Shown here one piece after another: positions 27,855 through 37,102 of a stretch of 55,275 nt of DNA. The position numbers and the translations under genes were made by a program. This DNA is from Shimia aestuarii (GTDB lineage: Bacteria; Pseudomonadota; Alphaproteobacteria; Rhodobacterales; Rhodobacteraceae), in contig NZ_FOTQ01000013.1 of the NCBI RefSeq assembly GCF_900114635.1, positions 1-55,275 on the forward strand, written 5' to 3'. The first letter of the stretch is position 1. Every line of letters begins with the position of its first letter. The notes under the pieces were generated by a model that had not been told where the DNA came from, did no database searches, and saw only the letters and a list, made by a program, of their open reading frames with translations.

Positions 27855-28781
27855 TTACTGCGGGTTTGCAGGGACGCCAGACGCGCCGCCATTGTTGATC
27901 GCCCAGGTGGCGTTGGTCTTGATGCCGCCCAGCGGGAAGAAGTGCACCTTGTCGATGTTGAAATCGGGGTTGGCGGCCTTGTGGGCGGCCAGTTCGGCGA
28001 TCACATCGTTGGGTTCGTAGGGCAACAGGAGCTTGGACACGTCCATGGCGCGTTTCTGCAGAACCTTGAGCGACGGGCCAACGCCACAGGCGATGGCGAA
28101 CTTGATCAGGGTTTGCAGCTTGGCCGGACCGGCGATGCCGATGTGGATCGGAATGTCCACGCCCGCTGCTTTGACCGCGTCGGCCCATGCGATGATCGGC
28201 TTGGCGTCAAAAGCGAACTGGGTGGCGATGGCCATCTCGGCATCGGTGCGCTGCGAGAAATCCTGTTTCCACTGCAGCGCGGCGTCGACATTTGCGGTGC
28301 CGCCCTTGGGGTCGATGTCCTTGTTGCCTTCGGGGTGGCCGGCGACGTGTAGGCGTTTGAAGCCCGCTTTGTCAAACAGGCCGGTTTCCAGAAGCTGCAT
28401 CGAGTCCGAGAAATCGCCGTGCGGTTCGGCCACGCCACCGGCCAGCATCAGTGCCTGTTCGACACCGGCTTCTCCCTGGTACATGGCGATCCAGTTTTCG
28501 AGCGTCGCCTTGTCTTTGATGATGCGGGCGGGGAAGTGCGGCATCACCGGGTAGCCATCGGCGGAAAGACGTTTGGCCGTTGCGACCATCTCTTCGATGG
28601 GGGTGCCTTCGATATGGGCGATATAGACCCGCGTGCCTTCGGGCAGAAGGGCGCGGAAATCTTCCACCTTGGCGGCGGTGCGGGGCATCACCTCGATCGA
28701 ATAACCCTGCAGGAAGGCTTCGACCTCGGGCGAGCTGGTAACGACCTCTTGGGTCTTACGCTTGAAATTCAACAAAGCCAT
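27855..28781 (-). CDS. Methylenetetrahydrofolate reductase-like protein (MetF-like)
   Basis: This 308-residue protein looks like the MetF fold: RVYIAHIEGTPIEEMVATAKRL, then LHVAGHPEGNKDID, matching the family segment around the folate site, and FFPLGGIKTNATW near the end. It should supply 5-methyl-THF for the neighbouring methyltransferase. I chose ATG 28781 because GGGAG lies seven bases upstream; an ATG at 28814 would overlap the previous gene by four bases and is the alternative. Sequence similarity to standard E. coli MetF seems low, so it may be a divergent, specialised form. Confidence 0.72.
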   Translation of the reverse strand: MALLNFKRKTQEVVTSSPEVEAFLQGYSIEVMPRTAAKVEDFRALLPEGTRVYIAHIEGTPIEEMVATAKRLSADGYPVMPHFPARIIKDKATLENWIAMYQGEAGVEQALMLAGGVAEPHGDFSDSMQLLETGLFDKAGFKRLHVAGHPEGNKDIDPKGGTANVDAALQWKQDFSQRTDAEMAIATQFAFDAKPIIAWADAVKAAGVDIPIHIGIAGPAKLQTLIKFAIACGVGPSLKVLQKRAMDVSKLLLPYEPNDVIAELAAHKAANPDFNIDKVHFFPLGGIKTNATWAINNGGASGVPANPQ

Positions 28782-28810
28782 CGCGGACTCCCATAGCGAA
28801 GGGCGCTTCT

Positions 28811-29107
28811 TCATGCCCAGCCTTCATTGGCGATCATTTGCTTGATGCGCTCTTGATCGAACTCTGCCTCAAGCCGGGCGGCCTCGCTCTCAGCGACGGC
28901 CTGCGGCTCGCCTTCGACCGGGTAGGGATCGCCCTTGCGCCATTCGGCCAGATAGGCGTCCGTGTCGGACGCGCCGATCTTCATCGCCGCCCGGTCAATC
29001 GCTTGTTCAAAGCGCTCGGCCAGTTGTTTCTTGGCTCCACGACGGCCTTTGCCCACGATAACCTGGGCAGGGATGTCGCGCCAATAAACGATGGTGACGT
29101 CAGGCAT
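28811..29107 (-). CDS. Small conserved 'virulence factor' family protein
   Basis: This 98-residue protein starts MPDVTIVYWRDIPAQVIVGKG and contains RRGAKKQLAERFEQAIDRAAM. I recall this family being annotated as 'virulence factor' next to MetF-like and pterin-methyltransferase genes in roseobacters. The name is uninformative and a virulence role is not implied. GGAGG lies ten bases before the ATG at 29107, which excludes a longer version. It is the first gene of the three-gene methyl-transfer operon and may assist corrinoid methyl transfer; that is inference from position. Confidence 0.65.
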   Translation of the reverse strand: MPDVTIVYWRDIPAQVIVGKGRRGAKKQLAERFEQAIDRAAMKIGASDTDAYLAEWRKGDPYPVEGEPQAVAESEAARLEAEFDQERIKQMIANEGWA

Positions 29108-29388
29108 GGGGGGTGATTCCTCCGGTTTCAGTAAGACAGTCGTAAGACAGACCGCCCGTTCCGTTTCGCTCAATTTCGACAACTGGTCGGCTTTCCGCGA
29201 CGCGCGGCCGACATGGTGGTCGCTTTGGTGCCATGCGGGGGGCGGTTTGACCACAGGCCGGGGCTTGAAAATTGCGCATGAAGAAGATGAGCGGCAGCGC
29301 CAAGGCGCGCCATCATCACGCGCGGGGGATTGCGCGACCCAAGGCGAGCGACTAGGTTGAGGATAACACGAAATGGAGGGCGTGAGTC

Positions 29389-30501
29389 ATGACGCCCAAG
29401 CGTCCCGAAGGTGCGGGCGCATTCCTGAAACCGGTCGAGAGCCCCGCGCCCAAACCGCCGGATCCGAGCGAGCTTTATGCGGCGCTGGATCTGGGCACGA
29501 ATAGTTGCCGTATGCTGATTGCCCAACCCAAGGGCAACCAGTTTCATGTGGTGGACAGTTTTTCCAAGTCGGTCCAGCTCGGATCGGGGCTTGAAACGAC
29601 CGGGCGCCTGTCGCGCGGGTCGATGCGACGCACGATTCAGGCGCTGCGCATCTGTCAGCAGAAACTCAAGCGTCACAAGGTACGCCGGATGCGGCTGGTG
29701 GCGACCGAAGCCTGTCGGCGCGCGCATAATGCCAAGGAGTTCATTCGGCAGGTTAAGCGCGAAACCGGACTGAGCCTCGAGATCATCCAGCCCGAGGAAG
29801 AGGCGCGGCTGGCGGTGATTTCCTGCGCGCCGCTGGTCAGCACCAAGACGGACCAGCTTTTGGTGGTGGATATCGGGGGCGGCTCGACCGAGCTTGTCTG
29901 GATTGATCTGAGCGCGGTTCCTAAAGTCGAGCGCCCACGTGCGATCATGCGGCTGCATAGCGGGTTCCACACGGTCGAAAGCCCGTTCCCGGCGGCCAAG
30001 GTCGTGGATTGGATCAGCGTTCCCTTGGGGGTGGCGACGCTGCGTGACCAGTTTCGCGATGTCGAGGATGACGCCGCGCGTTTTGCGCTGATGAGCTGGT
30101 TTTTCGAAGAGAATCTGGCCGAGTTTGCCCCCTACAAGGACATTCCGCAGAGCGAGGGCTTCCAGATCGTCGGCACTAGCGGCACGGTCACGACTGTTGC
30201 GGCGAGCCATCTGGGTTTGCGCCGCTATGACCGGACCAAGGTGGACGGACTGCGCATGACCTCGGACCAGATTGACAGGGTGATCCGGGGCTATCTGGAG
30301 TTGGGTCCCAAGGGGCGGCGGATGGATCCGCGCATCGGGCAGGATCGACAGGCCCTCATCATGAGTGGATCGGCGATTTTGCAGGCGTTGCTGCGGTCAT
30401 GGCCGACGGATCGGTTGTCGGTGGCAGACCGGGGTCTGCGCGAAGGATTGCTTTATGCGCAGATGAGCATGGACGGGGTTCTGGAAGACGGGCCGTTTTG
30501 A
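29389..30501 (+). CDS. Ppx/GppA family phosphatase
   Basis: This 370-residue protein has the ASKHA fold of exopolyphosphatase/pppGpp phosphatase: YAALDLGTNSCRMLIAQ (about residues 26-42), VVDIGGGSTELVWID and GTSGTVTTVAASHLGL. It would hydrolyse polyphosphate or pppGpp and so affect stress signalling. It is shorter than E. coli Ppx (no C-terminal HD domain), as common in alphaproteobacteria. It lies 36 bp upstream of rlmE, a common pairing in this group. The first 25 residues are Pro-rich and probably flexible. Confidence 0.88.
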   Translation: MTPKRPEGAGAFLKPVESPAPKPPDPSELYAALDLGTNSCRMLIAQPKGNQFHVVDSFSKSVQLGSGLETTGRLSRGSMRRTIQALRICQQKLKRHKVRRMRLVATEACRRAHNAKEFIRQVKRETGLSLEIIQPEEEARLAVISCAPLVSTKTDQLLVVDIGGGSTELVWIDLSAVPKVERPRAIMRLHSGFHTVESPFPAAKVVDWISVPLGVATLRDQFRDVEDDAARFALMSWFFEENLAEFAPYKDIPQSEGFQIVGTSGTVTTVAASHLGLRRYDRTKVDGLRMTSDQIDRVIRGYLELGPKGRRMDPRIGQDRQALIMSGSAILQALLRSWPTDRLSVADRGLREGLLYAQMSMDGVLEDGPF

Positions 30502-30537
30502 CGGTAAGAGGCACCCAAATGGTGTCAGGTGAAGAGA

Positions 30538-31254
30538 ATGGCGAAGAAACCCACAGGCAAGAACACATCCGGGCGCGGGCAGCGTGACCTGACGATCAAG
30601 GTGAAAACTGCGCGCGGACGCAAGTTGAGCTCGACGCGCTGGTTGCAGCGGCAGTTGAACGATCCCTATGTGCAGCGCGCCAAGGCCGAGGGCTATCGCG
30701 GGCGGGCCGCATTCAAGATCATGGAGCTGGATGACAAGTTCCGGTTCCTCGTGCCGGGAGCGCGGGTCGTGGACTTGGGCTGTGCGCCGGGGGGCTGGTG
30801 CCAGGTGGCGGTTCCGCGCGTGAATGCGCTTGGCGAGAAATCAGGTAAGAAGATCGGCACGATCCTTGGCATTGACCTGCAGGAGGTGGAACCGATTGCG
30901 GGGTGCGAGCTGCATCAGCTCGACTTCATGGAAGATGACGCCGATGTAAAGGTCAAGGAATGGCTGGGCGGCAAGGCCGATGTGGTGATGAGCGACATGG
31001 CCGCGGCGTCTTCGGGGCATAAACAGACCGACCATTTGCGGATCATGGCGCTGTGCGAGGCGGCGGCCTATTTCGCGTTCGACGTGCTGGAAGAGGGCGG
31101 CACTTTTGTCGCCAAGGTGCTGGCCGGGGGCGCCGAGGGCGAGTTGCAGAAGCTTTTGAAGCAGAAATTCGCCAAGGTGGCGAATGTGAAGCCGCCGTCG
31201 TCGCGGTCGGATTCTTCGGAAAAATTCGTGGTGGCCACCGGGTTCAGGGGCTGA
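30538..31254 (+). CDS. rlmE: 23S rRNA 2'-O-ribose methyltransferase RlmE
   Basis: This 238-residue methyltransferase modifies U2552 in the A-loop of 23S rRNA in late 50S assembly. It has the SAM motif [15 protein letters not shown], the catalytic Lys in [14 protein letters not shown], the Asp in [16 protein letters not shown] and the second Lys in [11 protein letters not shown]. The N-terminus ([17 protein letters not shown]) is basic. I start it at ATG 30538 with AGGTGAAGAG upstream; a GTG three codons earlier is possible. The 3' end overlaps a small opposite-strand frame by 11 bp. Confidence 0.92.
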   Translation: MAKKPTGKNTSGRGQRDLTIKVKTARGRKLSSTRWLQRQLNDPYVQRAKAEGYRGRAAFKIMELDDKFRFLVPGARVVDLGCAPGGWCQVAVPRVNALGEKSGKKIGTILGIDLQEVEPIAGCELHQLDFMEDDADVKVKEWLGGKADVVMSDMAAASSGHKQTDHLRIMALCEAAAYFAFDVLEEGGTFVAKVLAGGAEGELQKLLKQKFAKVANVKPPSSRSDSSEKFVVATGFRG

Positions 31255-31441
31255 GCCGGGACGACGGTTTGCCGAGTGAGGCGGCCGCGGTTTTTTTCAG
31301 GTAATCACAGACGCTTGCTGTCGGGGCCTGAAGGCGCGACTGTGGCGCGCGGCTGCCCGCCAGAGTTTCCTGGCGGATCAGTTCGAAGAGGCGCGCATGG
31401 CGCGTGGTCGGCACAAGGGCCGTTTGACGGACGTGTTGCAT
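31244..31441 (-). CDS. Small hypothetical protein, 65 residues
   Basis: A 65-residue frame starts at ATG 31441 behind a good CAGGAG site seven bases away. The product is basic ([19 protein letters not shown]...) with a C-terminal part [16 protein letters not shown]. No family is recognised. It fills most of the gap between rlmE and the lipid A acyltransferase gene and overlaps the rlmE end by 11 bp. The remainder of the gap (31442-31568) shows nothing else. Confidence 0.4.
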   Translation of the reverse strand: MQHVRQTALVPTTRHARLFELIRQETLAGSRAPQSRLQAPTASVCDYLKKTAAASLGKPSSRLSP

Positions 31442-31568
31442 GGGACAACTCCTGTGGCAGCGTGATCGGCGAGCAAGGGGATCACGGCGCCAGCATGGGC
31501 GGTTGCTCCGGCCAAATTCTTGCGAAAATGGGGTGATTTCTGGGCTTTTGCGCCGGTTCAGGCGGGAT

Positions 31569-32465
31569 TCAGCGATCATCCGGTGTGTCGTTACCCGCCT
31601 TTTTCCAGCGGTTGTGCGTCCACATCCATTGTTCCGGATGGGTATAGACCTGGCGTTCCAGCGAGTCATTGAGGGCCTGTGTCATGGCCTCGGGCGTGGA
31701 GTGGGGCACCGGAGGCTCGATAATGAGGTCAAAGCTGCCGTCGGGTTTACGGACACCATAGCAAGGCACCAGAAGGGCATCATATTTCAGCGCCAGCTCC
31801 GCCGCGGAAAGCGCGGTACGGGCAGGCTTGCCCATGAAGTTCAGAAGTGGCGCTTTGTTGATGCGTTGATCAAAGATGATGCCCACCGTGCCGCCACCGC
31901 GCAGGAACTTGACCATGGCGGCCATGCCCCGGCGACTGCGTTCAAAGACGGGGGCGCCGAAACGGGACAGGGCCTTGACGTAATGCGCGTTGAAATAGGG
32001 ATTTTTCATCGGCTTGTAGAGGCCGCCAACGGAAAAGCCCCGTCCTTCGAGCGCGGCACGCACCGCGTCGTAATTGCCTATATGCCCGGAAATCAGGATA
32101 ATCCCACGCCCTTCGGCACGGGCCTGTTCAAGCGCGGCGAGGCCGGGGCTGTCTTCGAGGGCGCGCGCGCGGATGCGGTCGGCAAAAGCGCGTTCGGCAT
32201 ATAGCTCCATCACAGAGCGGCCCATGTGATAGGGCACGTCCAGAACGATGCGATGAACTTCATCCGGAGACAGGTCGGGCATGATCAGGGCGAGATTGGC
32301 CCGAATGCGCCGGCGCGCGCCGGAAAGCGGGGCCACGACGCGGGACATGGCCAGCCCGGTCACGTGCAAACGCAATTCATACGGCAAGAGGTTCATGAAA
32401 CCGAGAAATCCGCGGATCGCGAGGTTTGACACCCAATGTCCGAAATTCTGAGACCTTTTGGCCAT
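31569..32465 (-). CDS. Lysophospholipid/lipid A acyltransferase (LpxL/HtrB family)
   Basis: This 298-residue inner-membrane acyltransferase transfers a secondary fatty acid to lipid A or a related lipid. The HX4D catalytic motif is present in ILISGHIGNYDAVRAALE (about residues 127-144), followed by GGTVGIIFDQRINKAP. Length fits LpxL/LpxM. It is divergent from neuA and next to the Kdo-transferase genes, which supports a lipopolysaccharide role. Which acyl position it modifies cannot be told. Confidence 0.85.
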   Translation of the reverse strand: MAKRSQNFGHWVSNLAIRGFLGFMNLLPYELRLHVTGLAMSRVVAPLSGARRRIRANLALIMPDLSPDEVHRIVLDVPYHMGRSVMELYAERAFADRIRARALEDSPGLAALEQARAEGRGIILISGHIGNYDAVRAALEGRGFSVGGLYKPMKNPYFNAHYVKALSRFGAPVFERSRRGMAAMVKFLRGGGTVGIIFDQRINKAPLLNFMGKPARTALSAAELALKYDALLVPCYGVRKPDGSFDLIIEPPVPHSTPEAMTQALNDSLERQVYTHPEQWMWTHNRWKKAGNDTPDDR

Positions 32466-32625
32466 GTGGGAAGCGTTCCTGAATTGTGCCGCCTTGGCGC
32501 GGGATACTTAGTCATAGCACCCTGTCGGCGCAAGGATTTATACCGCAACGTTCCCTTCGGGCGGTTGCAACCGACGTGAGGGGCTTTTAACTGGTGCGCA
32601 GCAACGGAAACCGGAGGCAGGCAAG

Positions 32626-33330
32626 ATGATCCTAGGGCATATCGGGGCGCGCAAGGGCTCGAAAGGGGTTCCGGGCAAGAATTTCCGCGACCTGTGCGGC
32701 AAGCCGCTGATCGACTGGTCTCTGGACCCGCTTCTGGAAAACCCGCAGGTTGATGCGGTGGTTGTCTCGACCGACGATGAAGAGATGTACGCGCATGCAG
32801 TGGCCAAGGGGGCGCTGGATATCGGGTTGCGCCCCGCTGAACTGGCCACGGATTCGGCGCCCAAATGGGGCGTGTGGCAACATGCTCTGGAGGCGTCTCA
32901 GGCCATGCTGGGGCAGGAGGTAACGGCGTTTCTGGACCTTGACTGCACATCGCCGCTGCGCTTGCCCGAGGACATCACGGGGGCGCTGGATTTGTTTGCC
33001 AGCGCAGCGCCGGACATGGTGATGAGCGTCTGTGAATCGCGCAAGAACCCCTATTTCAACATGGTTGAACCGGACGAAACCGGCGCGTTGCAGGTATCAA
33101 AACCGCTGCCCGGCGGGGTCTGGGCGCGCCAGAATGCACCGGTGGTCTATGACCATGTGGGCGTGGTCTACGTCGTGGCGCCGGACTATCTGCGCAGTGC
33201 CGAAACCATCTATGAAGGGCGGGTGATCCCGTTTGTCCTGCCTGCGGAGCGCTGTTTGGACGTGGATTCGCCGCTGGACTGGACGATGGTCGAGTTTCTG
33301 ATGAAAGAGCGGCTGGCCGGGCGGTTCTGA
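32626..33330 (+). CDS. neuA: Acylneuraminate cytidylyltransferase (NeuA family)
   Basis: This 234-residue enzyme would activate a nonulosonic acid (sialic-, legionaminic- or pseudaminic-like) with CTP to its CMP form. The nucleotide site ARKGSKGVPGKNFRDL (residues about 8-23) matches the NeuA consensus, with VVVSTDDEEM following. It stands on the plus strand, four bases short of the convergent kdtA-like stop, while neuC and neuB are on the minus strand. Together the three make the core of a nonulosonate pathway. A KdsB (CMP-Kdo) role is less likely because of the KGSKG-type motif and the neuBC genes. Confidence 0.85.
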   Translation: MILGHIGARKGSKGVPGKNFRDLCGKPLIDWSLDPLLENPQVDAVVVSTDDEEMYAHAVAKGALDIGLRPAELATDSAPKWGVWQHALEASQAMLGQEVTAFLDLDCTSPLRLPEDITGALDLFASAAPDMVMSVCESRKNPYFNMVEPDETGALQVSKPLPGGVWARQNAPVVYDHVGVVYVVAPDYLRSAETIYEGRVIPFVLPAERCLDVDSPLDWTMVEFLMKERLAGRF

Positions 33331-33333
33331 GGG

Positions 33334-34647
33334 TCAGAAGCGTGTGTTTTCAAGCGCGCGCGGGATCGCATCCATGAGCTTTTGCGTGCCCCCGGCGTGA
33401 TCGGCAAAGAAGGTCTCAATAGCTTGACTGTCGGGTGCAAAGCCCCCGGCAAGCGCCTCTGCCAATGCGGCGGCGTCCGCGGGGCGGGCAGCGACGCCCG
33501 CGGCCTCGGCTTCGACAAAGGGGTATTCGATGGTCCAGATCGACGGCCCGGTCACAACCGGTTTTTTCAGGGCCAGCGGTTCGATGATGTTATGCGCGCC
33601 CGCCGGGACGTAGCCCCCTCCCACGACCACGCGGTCCGCCATGGCGAGGTAAAAATACATCTCTCCGAGGCTGTCCCCAAGCAGGATATCGGGCGTTTCC
33701 ACGGGATCGGCAAAGGCGGTTTCGGTGAGGAACTCAGGCAGATCACGACTGCGTCGTATCACGGTTAACCCAGTATTTTCAAGCATATCGCTTATCAAGT
33801 TAAAGCGTTCCGGGCGACGGGGGACATAAACGATCAAGGGTTTCGGGGCGCTGCCCTCGCGCAGACGTTTGGTCGCATCGAGATAGATTTTGTCTTCGCC
33901 CTCAACAGTGGAGGCAAATGTGATGACGGGGCGGTCCTGCGCCCCGAGCCAGCGGCGCGCAGCGACTCCGGCGGGGGGAAGATGCGCCGGGATCGGCTGA
34001 TCAAAGCGCAGCTCTCCGGTCACGTGAAGATTTGGGACGCCAATGGCGCCAAAGCGGTCGGCCTGAAGCTGGGATTTGACAAACCCCCCGGCCATGTTGC
34101 GCATGACATCGGGGATCGGGCTGTACCACTTCTGGTCACGCGCGATGGACTTGGTGGGGTATTGCGCGTTGCACATGAAGAGCGGGATGCGGGCGCGGCG
34201 TGCCGCCATGACCATGCGAGGCCAGATCTCTATCTCCATCACCAGCCCGTATTTGGGACGGAAGGCGCGGAAGAACCCTGCAAAAGCCCAGGAGGTTTCA
34301 AAGGGCACCCAGACCGCGCGCAGGCTTCCGGCTGCGATGGCGTCGGCAAAGACCTTCTCGGATTCGCCGCGCCCGGCCGGGGTGAAATGGGTGGTGACAA
34401 CGGTTTCCCCGGCGTCGAGCAGCGCCCGGATAAGGGGAACGGCGGACCGTAGTTCACCAAGGCTCACAGCGTGGACCCAGACCGAACCGGGCAGGGGCGC
34501 GCGATAGCGGCCAAACCGTTCAGCGATATGTGCGCCATAGGCCGGATCCTTCTTGGCGCGCTTGCGGATATAGAGCAGAACGGCGGGCATGCCGAGATGC
34601 CACAAGAGCGACCAGAGGCCGAGAAAGGCGCGGAATTTCAGGCTCAT
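33334..34647 (-). CDS. waaA: Kdo transferase-like glycosyltransferase (WaaA/KdtA family), copy 1
   Basis: This 437-residue membrane-associated glycosyltransferase belongs to the family that adds Kdo to lipid IVA. It has an N-terminal hydrophobic anchor (FLGLWSLLWHLGMPAVLLY), the catalytic-base motif WVHAVSLGELRSAVPL and the donor-side segments VVVGGGYVPAGAHNIIEPLAL and ELRFDQP. It overlaps copy 2 by an ATGA. This copy has the full-length architecture and is the better candidate for the true Kdo transferase, but either copy could use the nonulosonic acid made by NeuABC. Confidence 0.82.
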   Translation of the reverse strand: MSLKFRAFLGLWSLLWHLGMPAVLLYIRKRAKKDPAYGAHIAERFGRYRAPLPGSVWVHAVSLGELRSAVPLIRALLDAGETVVTTHFTPAGRGESEKVFADAIAAGSLRAVWVPFETSWAFAGFFRAFRPKYGLVMEIEIWPRMVMAARRARIPLFMCNAQYPTKSIARDQKWYSPIPDVMRNMAGGFVKSQLQADRFGAIGVPNLHVTGELRFDQPIPAHLPPAGVAARRWLGAQDRPVITFASTVEGEDKIYLDATKRLREGSAPKPLIVYVPRRPERFNLISDMLENTGLTVIRRSRDLPEFLTETAFADPVETPDILLGDSLGEMYFYLAMADRVVVGGGYVPAGAHNIIEPLALKKPVVTGPSIWTIEYPFVEAEAAGVAARPADAAALAEALAGGFAPDSQAIETFFADHAGGTQKLMDAIPRALENTRF

Positions 34648-35882
34648 GGCGTGTCTTTCATGAGAGCGAGCAGGTCGGTCGCAAGAGGATCGAGCGCGGT
34701 ACGCGTCGCTTGCCAGAGCGCGTGGGCGTTGCGGGACATGCCAGGCAGGCGCGGATCACTCAGGGCTGCCGCCAATTGGCCAGGAGACACGCAAAGCGCC
34801 GCATCGGCGCCAGTCAGGTGGTCGTAGTCGGCAGCGAAATTGTAGGTGTCAGGGCCAAAGAGAATGGCGGTGTCGAGGGCGGCGGCCTCCCACGGGTTGT
34901 GCCCGCCAATGTCATCGAACCCGCCCCCGATCAGAGCCTTGCCGGCAAGGCGGTAGAACAGGCCAAGTTCGCCATAGGTGTCGGCGATATGCACCGCGTC
35001 GGCGGGGGTGGGCAGGGCGGTACTGCGCCGAGAATGGGGCAGATTGGCAGCGCTCAACGCCTTTTCGATGTCGGGCGCACGGTCGGGGTTGCGCGGGATC
35101 AGGATCAGGAGAGATGCCGAACATTCCTGATAGAGCGCCTGTTGTGCCGCGATGGCCTCGGCCTCGTCTCCTGCATGGGTAGATGCGGCCAGCCAGACCG
35201 TGCGGCCCTTGAGCGCGGATTGCAAGGCGCGCAACGCGTCGGGATCATGTCCGAGGGGCGGGGCAGCGGATTTGAGCGACCCTGTCACGCGGATGTTTTC
35301 GCCGCCAAGCGCAGCAAGGCGGCGGGCGGTGCCATCTTCCTGTGCCGCGATGAGCGACATGCGAGACAGGATCGCGCGGTAGAGTGCGCGGCCTGCCTTG
35401 CGTTTTTCAAAGCTTTGGGCGGTGATGCGGGCATTGACCAGCGCCGCCGGTATGGCGCGTTTGTGAGCGGCAATCACGGCGTTGGGCCAGAGATCCTGTT
35501 CAGACCAGATCGAAAGATCCGGGCGCCAGTGATCGAGAAACCGGGCGATGTATTGCGGGGCGTCGACCGGCAGAAACTGGTGTTGTGTGTTGGCAGGCAG
35601 GTTGGCCCCCATGACCTGCGCCGAGGAGCGCGCGGTGGAGGTAACGAGAAAACTGAGATCGGGGCGCTGATCGGCCATGGCGGTGATCAGGCCGCGCAGG
35701 GCGAGCACTTCTCCCAATCCCACGGCGTGCAGCCAGACAAGCGGGCCGACGGGACGCTGTGCCGTGGGTTCGGCCAGTTTCTCGCGCCAGCGCACCGGGT
35801 CTTCCTTGCCCCTCTTGAGGCGGCGGCGCAGAAGTGGCGGAGCAATCAGGGGCAAGGCGCGGCTTGCCAGTTGATAGCCCAT
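34644..35882 (-). CDS. Kdo transferase-like glycosyltransferase (WaaA/KdtA family), copy 2
   Basis: This 412-residue protein is a divergent WaaA-family member: VWLHAVGLGEVLALRGL (catalytic-base region), DLSIWSEQDLWPNAVIAAH, RVTGSLKSAAPP and ALIGGGFDDIGGHNPWEAA. It lacks the clear N-terminal membrane anchor of copy 1. Start at ATG 35882, 28 bp after neuC; the ribosome site is weak and the frame is open upstream into neuC. Its place between neuC and copy 1 suggests it may transfer a nonulosonic acid rather than Kdo, or a second Kdo. Confidence 0.78.
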   Translation of the reverse strand: MGYQLASRALPLIAPPLLRRRLKRGKEDPVRWREKLAEPTAQRPVGPLVWLHAVGLGEVLALRGLITAMADQRPDLSFLVTSTARSSAQVMGANLPANTQHQFLPVDAPQYIARFLDHWRPDLSIWSEQDLWPNAVIAAHKRAIPAALVNARITAQSFEKRKAGRALYRAILSRMSLIAAQEDGTARRLAALGGENIRVTGSLKSAAPPLGHDPDALRALQSALKGRTVWLAASTHAGDEAEAIAAQQALYQECSASLLILIPRNPDRAPDIEKALSAANLPHSRRSTALPTPADAVHIADTYGELGLFYRLAGKALIGGGFDDIGGHNPWEAAALDTAILFGPDTYNFAADYDHLTGADAALCVSPGQLAAALSDPRLPGMSRNAHALWQATRTALDPLATDLLALMKDTP

Positions 35883-35910
35883 CAGCGCGAGGCCGTTTGT
35901 GGGACGGCGC

Positions 35911-37032
35911 TCAGGCAAGATCGTGAAACGCCTTTTGCAGGTCCTGCTGCCAGAACGACTCGTCCTGAAGCGTGGCGACAAAGCGGTCGGCGGCGCGCCC
36001 TTCGCCAAACCCGGTATGGCCGCTATGACGCTGGCCCCATTGGGTTTTCAGGAAATCGGAAATGGCAGACCGGTCATCCGCACTGCAGGAAAAGACGGTG
36101 TCGGACTGGGCCCGGTTGGTCTGGCGCGTGCCGATATCAAGGGACGGCAGGCCAAGGAACGGCGCTTCGCGCACTCCGGCGGAGGAATTGCCGACCATGC
36201 AGGCGGCGTTTTTCATCAGCTCGGAAAAATGGTTGAACCGCATCGAAGGAAACTGGCGAAAGCGGTCGGCGGGTAGCGCGTTGAGCACGGCAAAGATGTC
36301 TTCGGAACCGGGATCGTTGTTGGGAGCGATCACGATGAAATTCTTTTCAGAAGCGTCCAGTTCGGAGAACAGGGCGTGGGCCTGAGCGCCCATGGTTGCC
36401 TGTTCGGAGGTGACGGGGTGAAAGACCACGATGCCGAAATCGTCAAACGGGATGTCGTAGCGGGCCTTGACCTCGGCCAGCGTCACGCCGCTGTCGCCAG
36501 CATGGAAATCAAGTTCTGGCGAGCCGACGACGTGAATTTTGCCTTCGGGTTCGCCCATCGCCATAACCCGCCGCTTGGCGTCCTCGGAGCTGACAAAATG
36601 ATGGCTGGCAAGCTTGGTGTTGCAGTGACGATAGATCTCGTCGATTGTGCCCGAGACTTCGCCACCTTCGATATGGGCGCAAGGGATATAGTTCGTGGCA
36701 GCAACAAGCGCCCCGGCAAGCGCTTCGATGCGGTCGCCATGAACGACGACAAGGTCGGGGCGGGTTTCGGTGACATAGTCGGAAAAGCCGACAACCGTTT
36801 TGGCCAGAATGATGTCCTGCGGATCGCCGGGCCGCTGATTCAGGAACTCATGTGCCCGCATGCCGGGCAGGCGGTGCACCTCGATCTTGGTCAGCCCATA
36901 GCGTTCGAGCATATGCATGCCGGTCACGAAAAACGACACGCCGAACCCCGCATCGTGCAGTGCTTCGGCGAGTGGCTTCAATTTGCCGAAATCGGCGCGG
37001 GTGCCGGTAAGAAACAGGATGTTTCGGGACAT
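35911..37032 (-). CDS. neuC: UDP-GlcNAc 2-epimerase, hydrolysing (NeuC family)
   Basis: This 373-residue enzyme would convert UDP-N-acetylglucosamine (or a related nucleotide sugar) to ManNAc-type sugar plus nucleotide, the first step to sialic or legionaminic acids. It opens with ILFLTGTRADFGKLKPL, typical of NeuC, and has VVHGDRIEALAGALVA, HIEGGEVSGTIDEIYRH and SSAGVREAPFLGLPSLDIG. I use ATG 37032; a GTG two codons earlier is possible. It is downstream of two sulfotransferase genes and neuB on the same strand. Confidence 0.88.
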   Translation of the reverse strand: MSRNILFLTGTRADFGKLKPLAEALHDAGFGVSFFVTGMHMLERYGLTKIEVHRLPGMRAHEFLNQRPGDPQDIILAKTVVGFSDYVTETRPDLVVVHGDRIEALAGALVAATNYIPCAHIEGGEVSGTIDEIYRHCNTKLASHHFVSSEDAKRRVMAMGEPEGKIHVVGSPELDFHAGDSGVTLAEVKARYDIPFDDFGIVVFHPVTSEQATMGAQAHALFSELDASEKNFIVIAPNNDPGSEDIFAVLNALPADRFRQFPSMRFNHFSELMKNAACMVGNSSAGVREAPFLGLPSLDIGTRQTNRAQSDTVFSCSADDRSAISDFLKTQWGQRHSGHTGFGEGRAADRFVATLQDESFWQQDLQKAFHDLA

Positions 37033-37102
37033 GGTCACAGGGTCTTTCGTGCGGTCGGGCGCGCAGGGACGCTAGCTTGGAAACGGGGCGAAGGGCAAGG
37101 GT

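Noticed and set aside
29108..29388. Possible SAM or SAH riboswitch before the methyl-transfer operon
   Set aside because: I looked for the typical paired and conserved segments and saw none; only a short direct repeat (TAAGACAG twice) is present.
31276..31536. 86-codon plus-strand frame after rlmE
   Set aside because: It overlaps the better supported minus-strand frame at 31244-31441, has no ribosome site and is of low complexity.
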